NCBI GenBank assembly: GCA_027038385.1
Contig: JALVXE010000006.1
Coordinates: 1-5,144 of the forward strand
Direction of reading: 5' to 3'
Source: Thermotogaceae bacterium
GTDB lineage: Bacteria; Thermotogota; Thermotogae; Thermotogales; Thermotogaceae
Length of the DNA stretch: 5,144 nt
The notes beneath the pieces are model-generated. The model was not told the DNA's origin and did no database searches. It saw only the letters and a list, made by a program, of their open reading frames with translations. Below, piece by piece: positions 4,485 through 5,144 of this stretch. The position numbers were made by a program, and so were the translations under genes. Position 1 is the first letter of the stretch. Each line of letters opens with the position of its first letter.

Positions 4485-5144
4485 CGAATTTCTGGTTAGA
4501 AACGTCGACAATTCCCCTATCGGTTATCTTCAACTTGGGTATGACTGAAAGCTGTATGAAGAACACACCCATCATCTTCTCTTTGTCGGTCCCGTACTCA
4601 ACGAGCTTTCCATCAAGCCTTCTAACCATATCTGCAACCTTTTCAAGCGGTTCATTCGACATAAGACCTGCTATTGGAAGAGGTATCGCCGCAACCACTT
4701 TTCTGTCGTCTACAAGGACTATCCCACCGTTCATCTTTTGGATTTCCTTGGCTGCGAACTCTATATCCTCATCGTTAGTGCCTATCGAGAAGACGTTGTG
4801 CGAGTCGTGACCTATACTCGCCGCCAGTGCTCCTCTTTTCAAGCCGAACCTGTTGACAAAACCTACGGTGAAATCAGATCCCGTGTGTCTATCGAATACC
4901 GCAATCTTCAGAAGATCTCTATCAACATCAGGAACGACGTATCCATCCTTAACAGTCGGCTCGACCACGAGCTCGTCGGTTATCAAGTTCTTCTCGTATA
5001 TCTTTATAACCCTTATTTTCTTTCCACGATCTTTGATCTTCAGATCGTCCAACGTGAACTTCGGGAGCTTCACGTGCCCAACTATATCTGGAACGTTCGG
5101 TATCCTTCCCTGAAGGTTTCCAACGAACTTTCCATCTTCCACAA
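4465..5144 (-). CDS. ade: Adenine deaminase, C-terminal part (N-terminal part outside window)
   Basis: Metal-dependent amidohydrolase that converts adenine to hypoxanthine plus ammonia in purine salvage. About 226 residues of an expected 570-600 are visible; the amidohydrolase barrel with its metal-binding histidines lies beyond the right edge. The visible part is the family's characteristic C-terminal domain, recognised by KIAVFDRHTG, GFVNRFGLKRGALAASI followed by GHDSHNV, GTNDEDIEFA, VVAAIPLPIAGLMSNEPLE and LSVIPKLKITDRGIVDV, in the expected order. The first complete codon (GTG at 5142) is an internal valine, not a start. The reading frame is intact to its TGA. First gene seen of a - strand group that continues with two small unknown proteins. 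Confidence 0.95.
   Translation of the reverse strand, partial: VEDGKFVGNLQGRIPNVPDIVGHVKLPKFTLDDLKIKDRGKKIRVIKIYEKNLITDELVVEPTVKDGYVVPDVDRDLLKIAVFDRHTGSDFTVGFVNRFGLKRGALAASIGHDSHNVFSIGTNDEDIEFAAKEIQKMNGGIVLVDDRKVVAAIPLPIAGLMSNEPLEKVADMVRRLDGKLVEYGTDKEKMMGVFFIQLSVIPKLKITDRGIVDVSNQKFVDLFVD

Noticed and set aside
4141..4810. + strand frames of 135 and 125 residues opposite the small genes and ade
   Set aside because: They are antisense to genes with good starts, and their Ser/Thr/Pro-rich composition is typical of antisense shadows.
1..5144. tRNA genes, CRISPR repeats, insertion sequences or a prophage/defence system
   Set aside because: No cloverleaf, regularly spaced repeat, transposase motif, terminal inverted repeat or defence-type domain was seen; nearly all bases are explained by intact chromosomal genes.

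Overview
The window reads as chromosomal DNA from a member of the Thermotogae, most likely Thermotoga or Pseudothermotoga. The reasons are the codon use (arginine mostly AGA/AGG, isoleucine often ATA), strong GGAGG ribosome-binding sites with frequent TTG/GTG starts, very tight gene packing, and a 280-residue RNase Z that closely resembles, from memory, the T. maritima enzyme TM0864. No database search was possible, so the taxon is an inference.

Layout. (1) Positions 1-1105, + strand: the C-terminal part of a methyl-accepting chemotaxis protein (end of HAMP plus the whole signalling hairpin); its start lies left of the window. (2) Positions 1118-2164, - strand: a GAF-like/HD-GYP protein, a probable cyclic-di-GMP phosphodiesterase. 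It converges on the chemotaxis gene with only 12 bases between the two stop codons; a strong terminator hairpin spans the gap and contains the last codons of the HD-GYP gene. (3) Positions 2165-2304: a short AT-rich divergent promoter region. (4) Positions 2305-3761, + strand: a two-gene operon, RNase Z (rnz, TTG start) and endonuclease III (nth, TTG start), joined by a 4-base overlap. (5) Positions 3741-5144, - strand: adenine deaminase (its N-terminal part lies right of the window), then an 80-residue very basic Arg/Asn/Met-rich protein, then a 148-residue protein with a signal peptide and beta-rich pattern. The last of these overlaps the 3' end of nth by 21 bases, tail to tail.

How the genes fit together. 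The left half holds two signalling proteins, one for chemotaxis and one for cyclic-di-nucleotide turnover. The middle operon pairs tRNA 3'-end maturation with base-excision repair. The right block starts with purine salvage and ends with two small proteins I cannot identify. A good promoter-like sequence at the end of the adenine deaminase gene suggests these two may also be transcribed on their own. No RNA genes, insertion sequences, CRISPR arrays or other mobile elements were seen. The main unknowns are the two small right-hand proteins; the rest is ordinary core gene content with unusually compact junctions.
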